Assembly: GCA_026260175.1 (NCBI GenBank)
Contig: JAKCWW010000028.1
Location: 50,682 to 89,694, forward strand
From: Reticulitermes lucifugus
Taxonomy: Eukaryota; Arthropoda; Insecta; Blattodea; Rhinotermitidae
Direction of reading: 5' to 3'
Length of the DNA stretch: 39,013 nucleotides
Position numbers and translations under genes: made by a program. The notes beneath the pieces are model-generated. The model worked only from the letters and a program-made list of their open reading frames with translations, ran no database searches and had not been told where the DNA came from. Shown piece after piece: positions 29,580-39,013 of this stretch. Each line of letters opens with the position of its first letter. Positions within the stretch are counted from its first letter, which is position 1.

Positions 29580-30444
29580 TCTAAGCCTTGAGGATTTCGA
29601 AATAATTAAGCAGGTTGAAATTTGCTGTGTCAAAATTCGAGAACTTTTACACTAGATATAGTAGATCATTACGGGGGAAGCTCTTGCACGAATTTGTCGA
29701 AGTTTATGCCTGTCCTACTGTCTGTATCTTAGCTTACGAACCGATGGAAGGATGTTCTTTGAAAACTCGATATGGGAGACTTTTAATAACAGTTCTCGAC
29801 CATTTCCGCGTTCGTCCTTCTTCATCCATCGGGGAAGTCCACTTTATTAAGTCCATGAATGTACTTTACAATGTATTGTTCCAAATCATTAACAAAATTT
29901 TATGGAGAAATGGCAAGTAAGCAAAAACTACAAAGAACCATTTTGTACTATATTACGGACTGCACCCCTTTCTTTTTTTTTCTTTTAGTAATCTGCGTTT
30001 TCCTCCTTTTCGCCCATTTAACCTCCATAGAGGAAAAACTGTGTTGAACTTTTATCTCTCGCACTCAGAATGAACCTTGCTATATAAACAAACTTTTGCA
30101 TTCAGACGGATTTTGAAAACAATTTGAACATATATATGCCTTCGAGGGTATTACGCTGTACAGGGACATAGCTGTGGGGAGGGGAGGGTCGAGTGGTGCA
30201 GTAGTCTCGGGCGGCAGAGTCCAAGGGGCGACAAATTGGGCGGCAGAATAAATATATTAAATCAAACAATTTGATTTTCTGCTCTCAACAAGTTTTAAGT
30301 CGTGGAGCCTAATGGAAGGAAATTCCATAAATAATTGTGGTTTTTTTACGTCCATAGTTGCCATTGTGATTACTCGCTCCTGGTGCCAAAAACCCGAGGT
30401 ACGCCGCTGATGCCGTGCAGGATAATAAGTCAGGTCTGAAGTTT
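29580..30444. other. Unique sequence, nothing recognised
   Basis: A G-rich patch (GGGGAGGGGAGGG, 30176-30188) followed by GGGCGGCA repeated twice (30209, 30238). No family assigned. Confidence 0.4.
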
Positions 30445-30510
30445 TGGAGAAACTTCCTGGTACCATCTTCAGTTTCAGGCTGATGTGTACGCTCTTACGT
30501 TGAAACATCC
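30445..30510. ncRNA. Decayed pair of outward-facing hammerhead-like motifs
   Basis: Minus strand: ACTGAAGATGGTACC, then TCTCCAAAAC (GAAAC lost to AAAAC). Plus strand, starting at 30480: CTGATGT, ACG...CGT, then TTGAAACATCC. The two halves are head to head as in the inverted repeats at 6408 and 25051, but arm similarity has decayed. Weak on its own; supported by the shared arrangement. Confidence 0.3.
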
Positions 30511-30514
30511 ACAC

Positions 30515-31894
30515 GAACCGAGTTCAGTCACTCTGTAGATGGAGGCAGCACGATCCTCCATAATGTCGGCACAAACTTGCTATCCCAGTGTAATAACCTA
30601 GAAGCCTGTCATTCAAGTGACAGTCGCCGCGAAAGCCTGAAAAATGTATATATCTTGGACATATATCTCTCTTGTTCTCGCATTACTGCTGGAAGGGTCG
30701 GAAGGGTTGTTCACAAGAGAAAACGCTGAGTGTAGTGGAAAATACAAGGAAAAGCAAAATACGCCTCGAGGAACGAGTTGGCGACGAGTGCGGGAGGAGG
30801 AGACGAGGGTCGGAGGAAAGTTGAGTTGTGGCTGTAGGCCTGTATCTGCTGCATGAAGTCAAGTACCCTTAAGAGGGAGGGAACTTGTTTTTATCCCTCC
30901 TTCTATTGCTGACAGACCCCTTCGCCCAACCCCTTATCAACCCTTCAGCAATCCGTGCTGGTGAATATTCAGTGATGTGAGTTTCCATTACAAAACGTCA
31001 ATGAGATTTTGGATAGTCACAGAATTATACACAAGTATAAGCTGTATTTTGGACGCTGCTTCCATTTTTAAGCTTCATTTTCTACACATTACACAATGGA
31101 TGTCTGGAACTGGCTGTTGCCTAGAGAAGTCGGTTTCTGTTCCTAAGAGGGACAGAGAATTTTGTGTTCGCCACTGGAAACAGACCAGCTGTGGAGCCCA
31201 CACACTTTATTATAAACAGGTAGGTGTCTGGTGCCCATTCGCCAGTATTAGCGGCCTAAACGTAATTTTCTCTTATCTTGTAGTAGTATATTACCCAAGT
31301 GAATGTCAAAACAACTTTTCTTTCCGTAAGCGTTATCACTTAACATGCCGTATCACAAGAGCAATGTCATTAACGAAAGCGACTATACAGTATGTTAGTG
31401 CTTATATCTAGGAAGTCCGTTTCTGTGTTCCACTTCAGGCTAATCGTTTTCACTTTAGCGGACAGCCTCCTGACGGAATGAGCGACGATTGTGGCCGTGC
31501 GCATGCGCTGACTTTCTGAATTGCTGGTACTTCGTATCTGAATCGAACTCGCTAATTACTGAGTGAGACATAAGTGCTAACAATTCTTAAGCAAAGTCTA
31601 ATGTAAATGATCTTAATAAGGAAAATCATGCCACATTCGCCGGCTTCCCATGTCGGAAGACAGGGTTCTTTCTTAGCAGTTTAGGAAGTAAAGCAGCAAG
31701 TGGCTATGGTAATGGCTTCCCTCTGATGACTTCAGTGTTGAGTGTCACTCATAATTCTGTCAGTGTCCCATAGCCTTCTGTTAATCACACCCATCTTAAG
31801 GTTTGGTACAGTAAATCCACACTATGAAGGCACGTGGAGTAGTGGATGTAACGTTCCACGAATTCTTAACAAGGACACTAAATGAAGATAAGTG
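30515..31894. other. Unique sequence with the longest unrecognised frame
   Basis: A 144-codon plus-strand frame (30977-31411) is the longest non-repeat frame in the window but shows no domain, signal peptide or family motif. Not called as a gene. 30750-30810 is purine-rich. Confidence 0.4.
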
Positions 31895-32085
31895 TTTGAC
31901 TTTACCCGCGGGGAAACAAAAGTCAGTGCCAGTCGAATACGAGGCTGGGTTGGCCCCAGGGTCGGTCTGAAAGCTTTGGAGGAAAGAAAAGCTTCTTACT
32001 CTGCTGGGAATCAAAGTGCAATTCCTGTCATCTAGCTCATAGTCTAGTCACTAGAGCGACTGGGCGATGCCGGCTGCATCAGTAG
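31895..32085 (-). mobile_element. SINE-2 on minus strand, 3'-truncated
   Basis: Minus strand: GCAGCCGGCATCGCCCAGTC (head), ACTTTGATTCCCAGC (B-box-like), TTTCCTCCAAAGCTTTCAGA, CCTGGGGCCAACCCAGCCTC, then CCCCGCGGGTAAAGTC, after which the match stops. Confidence 0.75.
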
Positions 32086-33258
32086 AGAAATAAACAACTA
32101 AATAAACAACGAATCTGATATTCAGATTTATAAGTCATTCGCATTTCCTATCTTCATCGAAAGTCGCAAACATCTTAATGAAAATCCAAAGTTTTCAAGA
32201 ACTTGAAACATATAGGCTACGTAAACCTTAATTAAGGGTCGTGACTAACCTACCTTTAAATTGATGTGAAGTTAAAGAAACCTTCACGTTAATAGTTATC
32301 AGGAGTGATCTATATAAAATTTTATTAATTTTAAATCTGTTAAAATATGGTTTAAAATTTACGTAAAGCCTTAATTTCTTAGACCATTAATTACACTTTC
32401 TCATCAAATTATTCACACATAGACAAGATATGCGTGGTAATTACTGTGTAAATGTGCCATATACCAAATCACGTCTAATGTCTTAAAATACTCAGAAGGT
32501 GCCGTAAACCTACATGTAGGTCAGTAAGTACAAGAGCCTTATAAAATAATGTGAAGTCGACCAAGCTGTGAATTACTTGAAAAAGTGGAAGTATATTTAT
32601 GCATTCCGTACCGAGTTCGTTATAAATAAGTCTAGTTTTTATGTGTTGTTCCTTATGGAGCGATATGAAAGTAAGGCTTAATTATCTGTTTTTCAGAATA
32701 CACCAAACACTAAACGAAAGCTTAGGTTGGAATCAGTATGCTGTTATATTACTAAAGGCAATTTTGTAATTATTCGCACAGTCCAGATGTATCCAGCTGG
32801 ATGGTTACTAATTAATGAATGTTAAGTGAGAGTAGCAGGCATGTACGGTGAAGTAACAATCTCAATCCAGCACCAACTTCTGGTATAGGGAAAGGCTTGT
32901 AATAAAGAGCTGTATAATGACGGTGCGTAATAATTCTGACAGTGGGGCATAATTCAGGGTAATGGATATCAACAGTAGTTACATAATTAATTAAATAAAT
33001 ATTCACGTAAACACGTTTAACAGATACAGATACTTTTAACTAAGATATTTTAAAAGTGATTTGCTTTGTGCTTACATAATGAACAACGTCACAACTGCAG
33101 TGATATGTATCTAATACAGTACGTCTTGGTACCAACATTGATGATGGTCGCATATAAATCGAAAACCGTATGTGAAGAAGCCTTGTGTGTGAGCAGTTTT
33201 GGAACAAAAGGTAGATTTTGCGTGTTTAAAGTCTCTGGCTGGTGCAATTACAAGTTGG
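32086..33258. other. Unique AT-rich sequence, nothing recognised
   Basis: No coding or repeat signal seen. Confidence 0.45.
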
Positions 33259-33532
33259 ATTCTTTATTAAATTTTCATTTCCATGGCTCAACAGCCCCTA
33301 GTGGTCCAGGGCCTCCTCATTATCGAGGCTTCACGATCACACTCAGTTTGACACACCACACTCGGTAGGACTCCTCTGGACGAGTAATCAGTCAGACGCC
33401 TGACAACACACAACACTCACAAGACACACATCCATGCCCCCGGCAGGATTCGAACCCACAACCCCACCAAGCGAACGGTAGCAGACACATACCTTAGACC
33501 GCGCGGCGACTGGAATCGACATTCTTTATTAA
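33259..33532 (-). mobile_element. SINE-1 on minus strand with 12-bp target-site duplication
   Basis: ATTCTTTATTAA at 33259-33270 is repeated exactly at 33521-33532. Minus strand between them: AGTCGCCGCGCGGTCTAAGG (A-box region), GGGTTCGAATCCTGCCGGGG (B box), CATGGATGTGTGTCTTGTG, TGTTGTGTGTTGTCAGGCG, CCAGAGGAGTCCTACCGAG, GGGGCTGTTGAGCCATGG and a decayed A-run. Third copy with a clear target duplication. Confidence 0.92.
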
Positions 33533-33534
33533 CA

Positions 33535-34338
33535 GCATGAAAGATATGCACATTGACTTGTATGAAGACTTTAAATGAATTTGTGACATTGCGGTAGTTG
33601 AAACTGTGAGCGGAACGGTTAGACATACACGCCACGTCTATAACAGTCAGACTGCCGCCATGCATTTGATAGTTTTCCTTTTCCTCTTCTGGTTAAAATG
33701 AGCATTGTATGGTATTGTAAGTGGCTGTACAATAGTTCCTCCACTCAAGTGTGCAGACGTGCTGAAGAGGCTCGGGTCTAATAACCAAGGGGATGGTGGC
33801 AGATATTTCTCACTCAGATTCTAGAAATGATGGGCAAGAAGGAGGCTGGAGCTAGGCTGCTTTGCTCATTATGACATTAAACACAACCAATCCAAAGTTG
33901 TTGTCCGTGACTTCCAAGGAGACGTTGCTACAGAAAACTGGGAAAGCATGATAAAACATATTGGCTGTATTATCTTGTTTCTCTTAGATGGAAATTTTAA
34001 AATACGGAAGGAAAATATTCAACTTTTATTCTTAAAGGCAGAATATTATAAAATATTCATGTTTCCTGTCACCTTAATCTTTCCTTATATAGAAGCAATG
34101 CTTTTACAAAGTGTCTCTCTTAAGATATATGTCATTATCATCCGCGTATCAAGCATAGGTTTTCCAAGATGTCCCTTTCGTTCAGATTTTCTGACGGAAT
34201 ATTTTATGTATTTCTTATTTCTTCCGTGCGAATAAATAAATATATTGGACACTTCTTGTGATCAAAAAATAAAGTGAAGGAACACTGGAATGAACGATTT
34301 CTAAAACCAATATCTGCAGAATAAATTTAAGGCGATTC
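33535..34338. other. Unique AT-rich sequence, nothing recognised
   Basis: A 95-codon frame (33948-34235) is hydrophobic and AT-driven. No family. Confidence 0.4.
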
Positions 34339-34487
34339 AACCCCTTTGTGTTAATAATCCAGTATTTCAGAAATCAAGTCGAAATCAGTCCAAACACAAC
34401 CAAATTCTATTTTATTCTTTATACAGGACTTAGTTGTGTTTGGACGGATTTCGACTTGATTTCTGTTATAAACAACACAATGGGGTT
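34339..34487. repeat. Inverted repeat, part of a foldback cluster
   Basis: Core arms 34368-34400 and 34433-34465 are 33 bp with one mismatch (AAATCAAGTCGAAATC in the left arm). Similarity continues outward (AACCCC...TTGTGTT against its complement ending 34487) with a 7-base gap. ATTCTTTATACAGGA (34413-34427) in the loop also pairs with TCCTGTATAAAAGAAT (34490-34505) outside. Confidence 0.92.
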
Positions 34488-34503
34488 ACATCCTGTATAA
34501 AAG

Positions 34504-34623
34504 AATCCAGTATATATTTCTCAGTATACAGTTTACACAACCTTATATTGCACGTTCATTAGGCCTAATAAACGTGTAATGTAAGGTTGTGTGTACTATA
34601 TACTGGGAAATATATACTGGATT
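34504..34623. repeat. Near-perfect 120-bp palindrome without spacer
   Basis: Arms 34504-34563 and 34564-34623 meet at AGGCCT and match as reverse complements with few differences (CACGTTCATTAGG / CCTAATAAACGTG at the centre; AATCCAGTATATATTTC / GAAATATATACTGGATT at the ends). The outer ATACTGGATTATTA (34614-34627) also complements 34352-34365 in the neighbouring repeat, linking both into one foldback structure. Confidence 0.95.
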
Positions 34624-34744
34624 ATTAGCACAACGAAGATGAATCATCTTAAAATTACTGCAGATAGACAAGCTCACATCCATAGATTTAAGAACCTGAA
34701 TAGCAAACTTTATAACGGCAATGCTAACATACACTTTAATCAAG

Positions 34745-34806
34745 CCTGATAAACTTGTAATATAAGGTTGTGTAGACTGTATGCTGAGAAATATGTACTG
34801 AATCTG
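34745..34806 (+). repeat. Diverged half-copy of the palindrome arm
   Basis: CCTGATAAACTTGTAATATA, AGGTTGTGTAGACTGTATGC, TGAGAAATATGTACTGAATC matches the right arm at 34564-34623 in the same orientation at about 80-85% identity by eye. Confidence 0.85.
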
Positions 34807-34809
34807 CTG

Positions 34810-35552
34810 GATAAGTAAGCATTTCTATATATGTAACCGATTCGAATAGCGGTGGATTGCAAGTGCTACTGGCAGCCAAGCCTCAAGTGGTTTCAGGAAC
34901 ATTTAGAATACTCTTCAGGTGTCATAAACTCTCTGTTAAAATCGTGCAGCTAAACAAGAACAACAAGCAGTGAGCTTATTCCGACTCGTTTAATTCAGCT
35001 TAATGTTGCTATGGCGACTCGTCTTATCCGCTTAAAACTGTAGACATGCAGGACTCAAGACTCTTCTCCATAGCTCCAAATGGGTTTAATTTGTAACACA
35101 ATTTATCGAATCTGTTGTTTCCAAAGAGGATTTTGCAGTGCTACGTTTCTAACTGCGGTTGCGAAATAGAGAGAGAAATACCGACAGAGAACCAGACAGA
35201 GAGAAAATCCTCTGTTTGCTACATTGTCGTTGACACCGATGTCTTAGTGACCCTAACAGTATCGGAAACACGTGTTTTCACGACTGCAGAGGAATGTCTG
35301 AAGTGTGTGTGAGTCTTCATGTTATTATTTTTTTTGCATTTACATTTTGCCGGTTTTACAATTGACCATTGCGCTCTTAAAGTGGCACCTTAATGAATAA
35401 AAACTTTATTGTTATTTTTAGCCACTAGGTTGTTGACTCAGCTCACAAATGAATGAATGATTGAATTCTTCTTATTATTATAAGTTGTTTTCTGTGTTGC
35501 TCTTATTGTTAAGAATGTAATTTGTAATATTAATGAGACTAATACATACACA
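34810..35552. other. Unique sequence, nothing recognised
   Basis: Small short-period patches only (GAGAGAGAAATA near 35168; AATGAATGAATGATTGA near 35449). Confidence 0.4.
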
Positions 35553-35845
35553 TGGCCGTGCCATGGCTCAGGCGGTTAGTAGCCGGCCTCTCACCGCGGA
35601 GGCCTGGTTTCGATCCCAGGTCAGTCCATGTGGGATTTGTGGTGGACAAAGTGACACTGGGACATGTTTCCCCGAGTACTTCGGTTTTCTCCTGTCAATT
35701 TCATTCCACCAGTGCTCCATTACTTGGAAAAATGAAAAAAACTGAACATCTTTCTCTTCATCTTCATCACAGGGTTGCACAATAAGCCTTAAGGCTGCGG
35801 TGCGTCCGTAGCTTCTGCTGCGGAGCCCTTCTCCACAAAACAAAT
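35553..35845 (+). mobile_element. SINE-3 (tRNA-derived), near full length
   Basis: Head GCCATGGCTCAGGCGGTTAG (A-box-like TGGCTCAGGCGG) and GGTTTCGATCCCAGGTC (B box) show a tRNA-type pol III promoter. The body runs CATGTGGGATTTGTGGTGG, ACACTGGGACATGTTTCCC, GTACTTCGGTTTTCTCCTG and TTCATTCCACCAGTGCTCC to GGCTGCGGTGCGTCCGTAG. The head and body differ from SINE-1 and SINE-2. A second, partial copy is at 28030-28180 (minus). Confidence 0.8.
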
Positions 35846-36225
35846 GCGTACAGATGATCTAGAAATGTTGCGCTGCTAGCAGGATTATCAATATGTGGTC
35901 GCCAAAATGCAGGACAATTTTAATTGTTAAATATTTGAGAATGACGCTAGCAAATCATTACGTTCACGAAGGTCAATAGAGATAGTGTGTCCTTTTCCGA
36001 ACTAAAACAATAGAGATGAAAATTTACAAAAAAAAATGTAATTTAATTTCTTGTAATGAGAGTCAAATGCTGTGTCTCACTTTATGTGAAGAAAATAGAC
36101 TAAAACATTTGACAAAGGGTGCTGAGGATATCATCTGAACTTACAAGCGAAAATGGAGACATGTCGGTAAAGAGCAGTTTCATAATTTGCGCTTATTAAA
36201 TAATATTAGGGTACTCGCAGCAAGG
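35846..36225. other. Unique sequence, nothing recognised
   Basis: AT-rich spacer between a SINE-3 and a SINE-2. Confidence 0.45.
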
Positions 36226-36525
36226 GTGGACCGGGATAGCGTAGTTGGTATAGCGACTGGCTACGGGCTGGACGGTCCGTTAATCGAATTGCGCTTGGGG
36301 CGAGGTATTCCCTACTCGACTAGACCGGCCCCGGGGCCCACCCAGCCTCCTGTACAATGGGTACCGAGTCTACTTCCCGGGGGTAAAGCGGCCGGAGCAT
36401 GGCGTTGACCACCCACCCTATCTAGCGCCGAGGTTAAAGAAAGTGTAGAGCTATACTTCTAATCCCCGTCTGAGCCTTCATGGCCTGTTCTAGGGTGAAC
36501 TTTACCTTTTTACCTTAACCTTCTT
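36226..36525 (+). mobile_element. SINE-2, near full length
   Basis: Head GACCGGGATAGCGTAGTTGG, TATAGCGACTGGCTACGGGC. The B box is decayed (GTTAATCGAATTGCG). Body CCCACCCAGCCTCCTGTACA, ATGGGTACCGAGTC, CCCGGGGGTAAAGCGGCCGG, TCTAGCGCCGAGGTTAAAG, ending in a TTTACC-type tail (AACTTTACCTTTTTACCTT). The best-preserved SINE-2 body with tail here. Confidence 0.85.
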
Positions 36526-36529
36526 ACTC

Positions 36530-37518
36530 ACAGCAAGGAGCATAACAGGGGCATGACATGTAGTATGCAAGTAGGACATGAGAGTGCCTGAAATATTTGT
36601 CAAAAATCGCAATTTCAACATACTACTCGGAATAAATAGAATGATAAAAAATGAGGTCGATCGTAAATATATGTGGTGTGAGGGTGCTGACTGCATTGAT
36701 CTTAGTTACGAAACGAACCAGTAGTTGCTCCTTTTGAAAACGGTTAGGCTTCAGGTTTCCTTAAAAGAACGGAAAACCTTGGCCAGTAGAATAATTAAAC
36801 TTTTCGATGAAAATCACATGTCATGAAGTTCTGTGTATCATCATCATTATCTTCTTCTCCTTATCCTCCTCCATAATCATCGTCGTCGTCGTCGTATTCA
36901 TATTCATACTTGAATTCAACTACTGAACTACTACAGCTGCGCTGGTTTGTCGAGAAAATACATTCTGTTCCTCAGAGCAACCCACAGTTACAAAATCATG
37001 TAGGGTGTATTAACAGGAAAGAAATGTCTCATGGTCCGCTTATACACTCATCCATTCTATTTTGTTTAGCTGTAGTATTATTAATCTGATTCACAGGCTT
37101 CCTCTATTATGACCTACTGCAGACGGCCTCCTCGTTATGCTTTAAATTTTATCTCTGTCGCTTCCATTCTTTCCCTTGCCTTTTTCTCCTCATGTTTATT
37201 TAAAACGACAACAAAAAGAAGCTTCATGTTTTGTGGTGTTACTTGCAGGCAATTATTTCGCAGTCGCAAAATATGTAGCGAAAAAATTTGTTTTCAACTA
37301 ATAATATCAATTTATAATATTAGTCTTGTGTAATCTTGTTTAAGATCCCTGATATTATGACAAGCTTCAATTCGTATGAATGTTTCTTGTCTTTCTGCCA
37401 TCTCACACAATATTTTAATCCTTTAAAGTCTTAAACATATCCAAATAATATAAAAACTTAAGTTTCTACGTCACGGAAAATGTGTTCCGTCTCCTTTAGA
37501 AAAGCTTATCTGTTAACT
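36530..37518. other. Unique sequence with a trinucleotide patch
   Basis: 36838-36900 is a degenerate ATC/TCC/GTC tract including GTCGTCGTCGTCGT (36883-36896). The rest is AT-rich without recognised genes. Confidence 0.45.
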
Positions 37519-37685
37519 CAGGGGTGCACAGATTGTTCAAAAATCTAAGGGCCATCTCAAAATTCTAGGCGCCTGAAGGGTGACATGAAACACGTTCCCA
37601 TACACAGGACCCACAAATACTTGGCGCCACCGTAAAAATGTAGTCGCCACGGCGACCTGGCGCTTGGGAGATGTGTGTCCCTTTG
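37519..37685 (-). mobile_element. hAT-like MITE, copy 2, inverted relative to copy 1
   Basis: Starts CAGGGGTGCACAGATT, which matches the reverse complement of the right end of copy 1. Inside, AATTCTAGGCGCCTGAAGGG, TTGGCGCCACCGTAAAAATG and GGCGACCTGGCGCTTGG match copy 1 in reverse. The other end has decayed to GTGTCCCTTTG (37675-37685). About 167 bp. Target duplication not clear. Confidence 0.75.
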
Positions 37686-37689
37686 TTAA

Positions 37690-38952
37690 TACTCTTTAAG
37701 GAAACAATCCGGTTTATACTGAAGACAATACGAAACTCACGTGTGCAAAGTGCAGAAATTTTTATGTTAAAACCAGTAGTGGCCTTGCGTAGGTTACTAA
37801 TAAGTGTTAAATCATAATGTAAAAACTTGTGCTGGAATATTCAGCACTTTCTCCTGGTTATCCCCGTGTGATATTCTCCTCCGAACGGAAAAGTACTTTC
37901 ACTGGTTCTAATTTTGAATCACTTCGGACATTCGGAGCAGTGTGTCGACAGCAGGCACACGGGAAGGATTTTCGAAAAATTATTTCGAGTAATATTTTAA
38001 GGTGCGGCAGAAGTCTGTCGTTCTTAGTATGATCACAGCCACTAAAACTAGTGATAAATACTAAAGTTCTGTTGTTTAATTTTCATACCTGGTGTTACAG
38101 TTGCAATTTGAATGAAACTATAGCACCTTAAGAATGAGGACGAAAGCACATTACAAGTAATTAGATGCTGTTCTGAAAAATATTGATTCTATCGATGGTT
38201 TTGAGTCATAATTATTGATCGTCTGTTTTCATGGTGTATGCGGATAATGGCGAACGGGTGATAGAAAGTACCACCGTGAAGATCTTTTTTTTTATTGTCC
38301 ACTAATGGAAATAAATTGCTTGCTTCCATCTTAGTATACAATTTATTGGTCGCGCCCATCTAAATGCTGTGCTTGTGCACTCCTCTGCCTTTGTTGCTGA
38401 TTCTGAGTCTAGGCACACCTCAGGGGATCCAACTTGCTGTATTATGGGTTTCTTTAATGTTATTGAGACTGATGATTGTATTCTCTTACGTATTTCACGT
38501 GTTACAAATTACTGAACAAGTTGGCATACACTTTAATGTGATAACAAAGTATAAACTGTAATAAAGATTACATTCAACGATTTCTGAGACCTACGCCATT
38601 GCTCTTACGACTGTAATGAACGCTGTAAAATGATCATAGTCTCATCCGTTCTTATAACAGTTCATGATAATTATCGGTTTTTATAAAGACGAAAATGTTT
38701 ATACAGTAGACCCATGCACAAACTCCCTGCATACTGCAAACATAATTATTTCACTGCAATTCAGACGTTGTGTATGGAATCAGAGTTGTCAGAGGTGACA
38801 GGGTGTGTGTCCATCCCTTCCTCATTCCCCTAGATTTTTATTTCTTTCCCGTTTATTTCTTCTAATTTGTCTTTTCTAACTCAAACTTGGGTGCCAAATT
38901 ACCTCTAAATTTTATTTAGCATCAATAGAAATAATTTACTAAATTTCTTGAA
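37690..38952. other. Unique sequence, nothing recognised
   Basis: Short frames only. T-run at 38286-38293. Confidence 0.45.
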
Positions 38953-39013
38953 CTAACTAACTAACTAACTCCATGGAGCAGAGTCCTTCTTGAAAAGCTA
39001 ACAGGTCCTCAGC
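38953..39013 (-). mobile_element. LINE-A 3' end with TTAG tail, cut by window edge
   Basis: Plus strand CTAACTAACTAACTAACT, then CCATGGAGCAGAGTCCTTCT, TGAAAAGCTAACAGGTCCTC. On the minus strand this is the LINE-A 3' UTR end followed by about four TTAG units, as in the 11464-11568 insertion. The rest of the element lies beyond base 39013. Confidence 0.85.

Noticed and set aside
30977..31411. 144-codon plus-strand frame
   Set aside because: Longest non-repeat frame, but no domain, signal peptide or compositional sign of coding. Frames of this length occur by chance in 39 kb read in six frames.
1..39013. Complete Penelope, LTR or autonomous LINE element
   Set aside because: No reverse-transcriptase catalytic motif, endonuclease, GIY-YIG, integrase or long terminal repeat is visible. 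Only 3' ends and non-autonomous remains are present.

Overview
The window looks like gene-poor, AT-rich nuclear DNA from an insect, most likely a cockroach or close relative (Blattodea). This rests on the repeat content: tRNA-derived SINEs, a non-LTR retrotransposon whose 3' end is tailed with TTAG repeats, and an IS630/Tc1/mariner-type transposase relic. The species is an inference from memory of similar repeats. I recognise no host protein-coding exon, tRNA or rRNA gene. Nearly all open reading frames are short chance frames or lie inside repeats, so the annotation is a map of mobile-element remains plus uncharacterised unique sequence.

Layout. 1-6.6 kb: LINE 3' scraps, hammerhead-like motifs, an 84-bp-arm inverted repeat, three SINE-2 copies and one SINE-1. 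6.6-11.1 kb: nothing recognised. 11.1-11.7 kb: a three-layer nested retro-insertion in which two target-site duplications can be read. 14.0-14.6 kb: a 41-bp minisatellite. 14.7-19.6 kb: SINEs, a dispersed peptide-bearing repeat and a decayed 38-bp minisatellite. 22.1-22.7 kb: a 12-bp tandem array with an assembly gap, enclosed by 45-bp inverted arms, followed by a hammerhead-like motif. 24.3-25.2 kb: transposase relic, LINE 3' end and a head-to-head hammerhead-like inverted repeat, placed end to end. 27-30.5 kb: more remnants, including a second LINE type and a hAT-like MITE. 31.9-37.7 kb: SINEs of all three families, a foldback cluster and a second, inverted copy of the MITE. The window ends inside another LINE 3' end.

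The most interesting signal is a set of about ten scattered motifs, on both strands, that fit a minimal hammerhead ribozyme: CUGANGA, one extra nucleotide, stem II, GAAA, a very short self-complementary stem III, a GUH cleavage triplet, and stem I. One copy (2576-2620) has every core position intact. In five copies the two stem I strands differ in sequence from copy to copy but still pair. From memory, Penelope-like retroelements carry hammerheads of this kind with a very short stem III and an extra core nucleotide. Several copies here lie head to head inside inverted repeats (941-1071, 6408-6612, 25051-25164, 30445-30510). No Penelope reverse transcriptase or GIY-YIG domain is visible, so these are solitary ends or non-autonomous derivatives.
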